Source: Paramarasmius palmivorus (Eukaryota > Basidiomycota > Agaricomycetes > Agaricales > Marasmiaceae). From it: 24,310 nt of DNA. The translations under genes were made by a program, and so were the position numbers. The notes below the pieces were generated by a model that worked only from the letters and a program-made list of their open reading frames with translations, ran no database searches and had not been told where the DNA came from. Below, piece after piece: positions 19,660 to 24,310 of this stretch; position 1 is the first letter of the stretch, and each line of letters begins with the position of its first letter. The stretch spans positions 1 through 24,310 of the forward strand of contig JAYKXP010000343.1 in assembly GCA_037176845.1 (NCBI GenBank), in the 5' to 3' direction.

Positions 19660-22600
19660 ATTGTTGGTTGTTCGCCTTCCTCTTTCTTTCCGTTCACTCC
19701 TGTCTCCTCCGTGCACCGTTCTTCTCCTCACCTTCTTCTCGTTTTTTCGTCAGTTAGGTGTGTTTACGTCGCTGTCGGTGTGTGTGTGTGTCTACTTCGT
19801 TGCGCTTTTCTTCTGTTTTTTCTTGTTCGTTTTATCCTCTTTCGCGCTGCTTATGTTTGATGGCCCTGCGGCGTGTTTTGGCGAGTTTGGGTCGTTCATT
19901 GCTTTGCGTTGGTATGTAAATGTGGTAGTCTGTTTCGCCGTTGCTGTGCGTTTCTCCTGCTGATTTAAAGGTTGGGTGGTCAGTGGGGTTTTTTTGTTGC
20001 CGTTTTTCGTGTCTCAGGTCAGGCCATTCTGCACTTCCGCGGGAGTTTTAGTCGACGGTCATGGAGAAAATGATGGGCATTCTGTCTTAGTACGTCGTAC
20101 GTTTTCACATTGTTTGTTCAGATGTCTGTGCTGACGTTGCGTACAGCAGATTCTTGATTCGAAGATTCAACCGTACTCTGTTTGTGACTTTTGTCGGTCT
20201 TCGTGTCTGAATGTCCTCTTACTCTTAGTCGCCAGTGGATTGTATCAATACCTTCACGAACGAACAGATGGGATGATGTGAGTGGACATTGTCAGGATGG
20301 TGGGGAGAAGGTTAGTCGTGAGGAATTTATTCTGCCTTCAAGTGTTCGCTCATGTATTTACTAGGGGTGTGTGTGGGAGCGTTGGGTCCCTTGTTGGTTT
20401 CAGTGGAGGCGTTCGCTGTTGATGGGGCGAGCCTACGCACGATTATTTGGCCAATCGCTTTATGGTTCCGAACACGCGTGCACAGAGGGAGCTCTGATGA
20501 CGGCGTCGTCTCCCCTGGAAATGCGGGGTCCGGCGTCGGATTTGTCGGCACGTCAATGCGGGTACCCGCAATGCGGGACGTTTTTTTGTGCGGTGGGACT
20601 CCGGACAATTGAGGGGCGGCTGTCCGTTTTTGGGTTTCCCTTCTGCTCGAGCCCTTTCTTTTTTGAGCCAACATGTGCATGCCTTTTACCGAATCAGAAT
20701 GAAGTGTTTGTTCTGCGTTTGTATCTCAGATGTGTGAGCGTGATTGACGTTGTCGTAACGGGTATCAGAGTCGGGTGTTCGGGTCGGGATTTTCGCACTG
20801 CGGTCTGTTGCTTAAGAATGAGCTCCCGTTTCGATGAATGCAGGAAGACTTTCCTATTTTTTCCTGGTGAGTGTTGTACAGTTTTGGCATTTCCGTCTCG
20901 TGATATAGCCTGAGTTGTTATCTAGGTATTGCGCTCGACATTGTCGTCACGGTATTCCGACTACCTGGTTGGATTGGCTAGGATGGTCATTCGGATCTTT
21001 TGGTGGAGGTTGGGGAGGACACTGGCTCGTAAGTTCCTGGTTACCACTGATACGGAGTCTTCATTGTCTCTCGATGCCTGCAGGCTGTATGTGGCGTTGG
21101 AGGGTTATTGTGTGGATCTCCGGCCAGTCCACTCTCGGCTCTGCTCGTGCGGTCGTGACTTTCCGGGTAAGAGTTGAGGCAGGGACGTGGGGTCGCTTCA
21201 CAAATGTTTCTTGGGGCTCATTTGTGGTGTCCTCCTTTGCCTCTTCGAAGGTCCATACCTGCTTCGTTATGCTCGGCCATCTGGTACAATAGGATTCTCC
21301 ACGCCATCTTCGACTTGGCAGCGTTTTCGCTGAGGTCTTACCCCGGGTCGGATGTTTCTGTCTCCTGATATCGTCTTCCGATTTCGCTCGTCTCTCCGTG
21401 CAGCTGATACGGTGCACACCTTGTCCACGGAGCGATGCTTTCTGCTGGAGTTGCCTGATGGATTCACCCTTTCTGGTAGGGCAGAGTTATTCCAAGGCGA
21501 AGAGCCTACTCCGAAAACTTGAGGACTGTGTTGTTGGTTCGTCCTTTTCGTCCGTTGATTTCGATCGGCTTTGTGCAGTCGGAAGAGTGGTTCACCATGT
21601 TCTCGCGACGAATCCGTGCTGGATGTCGTGTGGGTTTTCTCGCCCAGGGTTGCTGTTGTCTTGCAGTTGTATGAGGTACGCGATGCCGGCGTACGATTGG
21701 CTAACGGCAGGGAAAATGGTTTTCGCTCTGCATGCGGAAGCTGGTCGATGAGCTCGCTCATTACCCTCTTTGTTCCCGTTGGCGCCTTCGCTTCTATCGA
21801 CGCCGATGCGTGTGGTCGTGGCGTTGTGTCTTGTTGTCCTGTTTTTATCGTGCGAGTTGGCTTGGTATTGCAGGCGGTGGAAGGTGGGTATTGGTACGCA
21901 CTCCGGGTTGTTTACTTCGTGCAAGTAAGGGTTGTAGGGCGCGTTTGTCGCTTTGGAGAAGCGGTAAGGTCGGAGGTACGTTCAATTTCCACGGAGTTCG
22001 ATGACTTGGTGAAGAGAGTGCGACGGAGGTTGCTTTGTGCGTTGGTGCCCCATTTGTTGTCGCCCTCTATTCGGCGTTTGGTGCAGAAGGAGATGGCTGT
22101 GGTGCTCCTTTGGGCCAGAGGTCCTTCTGTCGTGGGGGTGAATGACGGACGTTGTTTCCACTCTTGGTGAGGTTGCAGTTGGGTACAAGACCTCGATTTA
22201 CGGTGCACATTTGTGCGACCACGTTGTTCTACGTTAAGGCCATGAGTGGTGGATTATGTCGTAGGTCATTGTGAATTTCGATTTATCTCTGTTGTTTCCT
22301 TCTGTGGTTTATTTTTCTCAGTGTGCCAGTCGCCGGGCAAAGGATGAGGTAAAATCGGGGCGCATTCCTCCCGTCTGTTCTTTTCTTACCTTACGTCGTT
22401 CTTCTTTAGGAGTAGTCGGTTTCCGTTTCCGAAGTTTCGACTTTGTAGTGGTTGCTGGTTAAAATTGTTCTGTGGCAAATTTTGTCAGCGCAAGGATTTG
22501 GCGGGCTGGACATCGACTTCTATGTGGAGGACAGTCGACGTGCGCGAAAGGCGAGTTGTTCGTGGCGTGAAGGGTTTCAGCTTACTGACTTTGCCGTTTT

Positions 22601-24050
22601 CAGCCGGGGGGAGCTTGCACCTTGCGTGTGGATCGTGGTCTATTCGGTTTTTTGTTCGCGACTTCCTTGGGCGGGTGTGACAGCTATTTTGGTTGCTTTA
22701 CGTCGCTTCCTGCTCTGTCCCTCGAAGTGGTAGTTGTGGACTGTTCCGACGATTTTAGCGGTGCTTGATGGTTCGCGACGTTGTTATGCCGATCCAATCT
22801 ATACCAGAGGCCTCCATCGGGGTTCTCGAATCGTTGATCTGATTGTCGTCGAGTGCCCGAGGCAAAAACAGACGTTGTTTTGGACCTGGGTATCTCCGTG
22901 GAGGCTTGATCCTCCCCTGCTACTGGGGTGACGGGCTGAAGGAAAACGTTGTTCGGTTGTTGTGTTGGCCCCCTTCTACAAAATTTCATTTTTCACTCTT
23001 TTCCTACAACCTGCAGCACGGTTGTTTGTATCAGTGCTGTCGTTTACATATATATTTTACATATTTAGAGGTTTGTTCTCTTGGTGACTTATGTTACTTT
23101 CGATCGTCGCTACACAGTCGTTCGTCTTCACCGGGCTCTGAGCCTCAATCCTTCCATTTTCTCCGTTGATGGAGATCCGCTATGGCTTGCAGCTGGTTTG
23201 GTAAGTCGATGACGATGCTAAGACGGCCGCTCGCTTCTGTAAAGGCTGGGGATACCGGTTTGCAGAGTTCTCATACTTGAATGAATTGTGTGAGTGGGTT
23301 CGGGTTTCTATATTTATTTGGTTTTTGCTATTTTTTTTTTCGTTTTTCTTTGGATCGGCTATATGAAAACCTGTGTTTTCCAGCCTGCTAAGCTTGGCAG
23401 TTTCAGCCCCAGCCAGCTAGAAAACCGGAAGTCAACTGCTTCGATAAGTAGAAGGAACGTGTGTACTTGCGTCGTCCACTGTCCCTGGATTGACCTTTTG
23501 TTGGGTTGAGTCGGTGTGGTAAGCTGTTGTTATGCTGTTGAAGGTTCCCGGCATTGGATGAGTGGGACAAGGATCTAGTCTGTTATACTTACGAAGGAGG
23601 ATGAGGGTTCGCTTGATTTGCAGAGGGTTGTGCATGGACCTGTCTTCCTTGTTGGATGCATCGAATGAGCCGTCTGTTGTGGGTGAAGTGTGTTAAATAG
23701 TGTATCTGACTCCGACTCTGACTCGGACAACCGATGATGGGGACTCGGGATGTGTATAACGAAAGGTTGTGTTTACCGTTGCGGATTGACGTGTTGTTCT
23801 TTGTGGCTGCTGAATCGCTCGACTATTAGTTATTCGCGGTTTGTTTAGGTGCGTGCGTTCGATTAGTAAGGAATCGAAGTTTACCTTCACGCTTAGTTTT
23901 GTAGTGGATGTGACAGTAAGGTTTGTGCCGTTACTTGACGGATGGGCGGTAAAGTTCACGAGTAACTCGTTGTGTGAGATCGCTTCCATGCGATTCAATC
24001 GGCGGTTTCCAGGGTTGCTTTCTGGTTGTTGGCGCCTTTGAAGTAATCTT
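19660..24050. other. G+T-rich, strand-asymmetric block without a recognised gene
   Basis: Over about 4.4 kb the plus strand is rich in G and T. In 21841-21900 I count 24 G, 20 T, 7 C and 9 A; in 23281-23340, 49 of 60 are G or T. The many long open frames on both strands follow from this skew (A is rare on plus, so stops are rare) and match no family. Intron-like plus-strand units occur at 20867-20925 (GTGAGT...TATCTAG) and 21029-21083 (GTAAGT, CTGAT, CTGCAG), and perhaps 23198-23244, but the exons between them do not give a sensible protein. Also present: a (GT)n run near 19778-19791 and T runs near 23331. It may be subtelomeric DNA or a non-coding transcription unit. Confidence 0.6.
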
Positions 24051-24080
24051 CGGTTTCTGTATTTCCTTCTTATATTGTAG

Positions 24081-24310
24081 CATGATTGCTGGTGGGTCGC
24101 TTGCACACTTGTACAACTCGGGACGCTCTGCCCGATCAAACCAATCTGCCCTGCTCCTTCTGATACAACCAAGCCCGTCCCTACTGCTATGGTACAGTGT
24201 TTTGGAGGCCATGCGGGAAAACCGGTCCGGACTATGTTTACCGATAATCCTCAACCTCGGTATATTATCGTCGTGTCGAGAATACGAATTTCAGTTCCTG
24301 GTGAATGGAT
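24081..24310 (+). CDS. Possible exon running off the right end
   Basis: After an acceptor-like TTATATTGTAG ending at 24080, one plus-strand frame stays open to the window end. It contains IKPICPAPSDTTKPVPTAMV, FGGHAGKPVRTMFTDNPQPR and YIIVVSRIRISVPGEW. Base composition becomes balanced here, unlike the G+T-rich DNA to the left, which supports a change to ordinary gene sequence. A second frame from an ATG at 24082 is also open but looks less protein-like. No family recognised; incomplete at both ends. Confidence 0.3.

Noticed and set aside
20867..21166. A plus-strand spliced gene around introns 20867-20925 and 21029-21083
   Set aside because: The splice signals look good, but the middle exon (20926-21028) gives only a Trp/Gly-rich peptide expected from G+T-rich DNA, and the frame closes soon after. 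It is kept as a hint of transcription, not a gene.
21267..22208. Long open frames on both strands in the G+T-rich block (for example 21267-21761 minus, 21571-22170 plus)
   Set aside because: They follow from the base skew, which removes stop codons. The predicted proteins are low-complexity, lack family motifs and overlap one another.
23693..24172. 159-residue minus-strand open frame near the right end
   Set aside because: Part of it (VVRVRVGVR) is the antisense of a GACTCN repeat, and it overlaps a more plausible plus-strand exon. The A/C-rich strand explains its length.

Overview
The window looks like nuclear DNA of a filamentous basidiomycete, probably an Agaricomycete. The genes are split by many short introns (about 46-60 bp, GT...CTNAY...AG). 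The families present fit this: an S28 peptidase, a DUF6533 membrane-protein fragment, a MYND-finger protein and a KDZ-type transposase-like protein with cysteine clusters. Because exons are short, simple ORF inspection misses most of the coding content. I rebuilt the gene models by following reading frame through candidate splice sites; none has transcript support.

Layout. (1) Positions 1-4005 hold no intact gene I can assemble, only exon-like pieces: a spliced minus-strand fragment at 86-545, further pieces up to about 1190, and a WD40-like fragment near 2962. (2) Positions 4006-10251 are a run of minus-strand genes: an intact ten-exon S28 serine peptidase (4006-6144), an aldo/keto reductase (6941-8153), spliced exons of an unidentified gene (8420-8697), an acidic protein with a KEN motif and twin SPATP modules (8855-9581), and an 87-residue unknown protein (9928-10251). 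(3) Positions 10252-12649 hold a GC-rich palindromic divergent promoter region, a truncated DUF6533 gene (10602-11053, plus) and a repeat field. The field has three 110-bp tandem copies and about a dozen copies of a 14-bp dyad. (4) A MYND zinc-finger gene (12650-13540, plus) follows directly. (5) Positions 14246-18962 carry a head-to-head pair: a 953-residue KDZ transposase-like protein (minus) and an unknown Cys/His plus coiled-coil protein (plus). Their start codons are 65 bp apart. (6) A small unknown gene (19022-19328, minus) ends 59 bp from the partner gene. (7) From about 19.6 to 24.05 kb the plus strand is strongly rich in G+T. This block begins at telomere-like TTAGGG/TTTAGGG motifs and has no convincing gene. 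A possible plus-strand exon runs off the right end.

The genes at 4-10 kb look like ordinary, unrelated housekeeping or secretory functions. The unit with the best claim to novelty is the KDZ protein and its divergently transcribed partner, with the dyad-repeat/MYND region and the skewed telomere-like block as its flanks.
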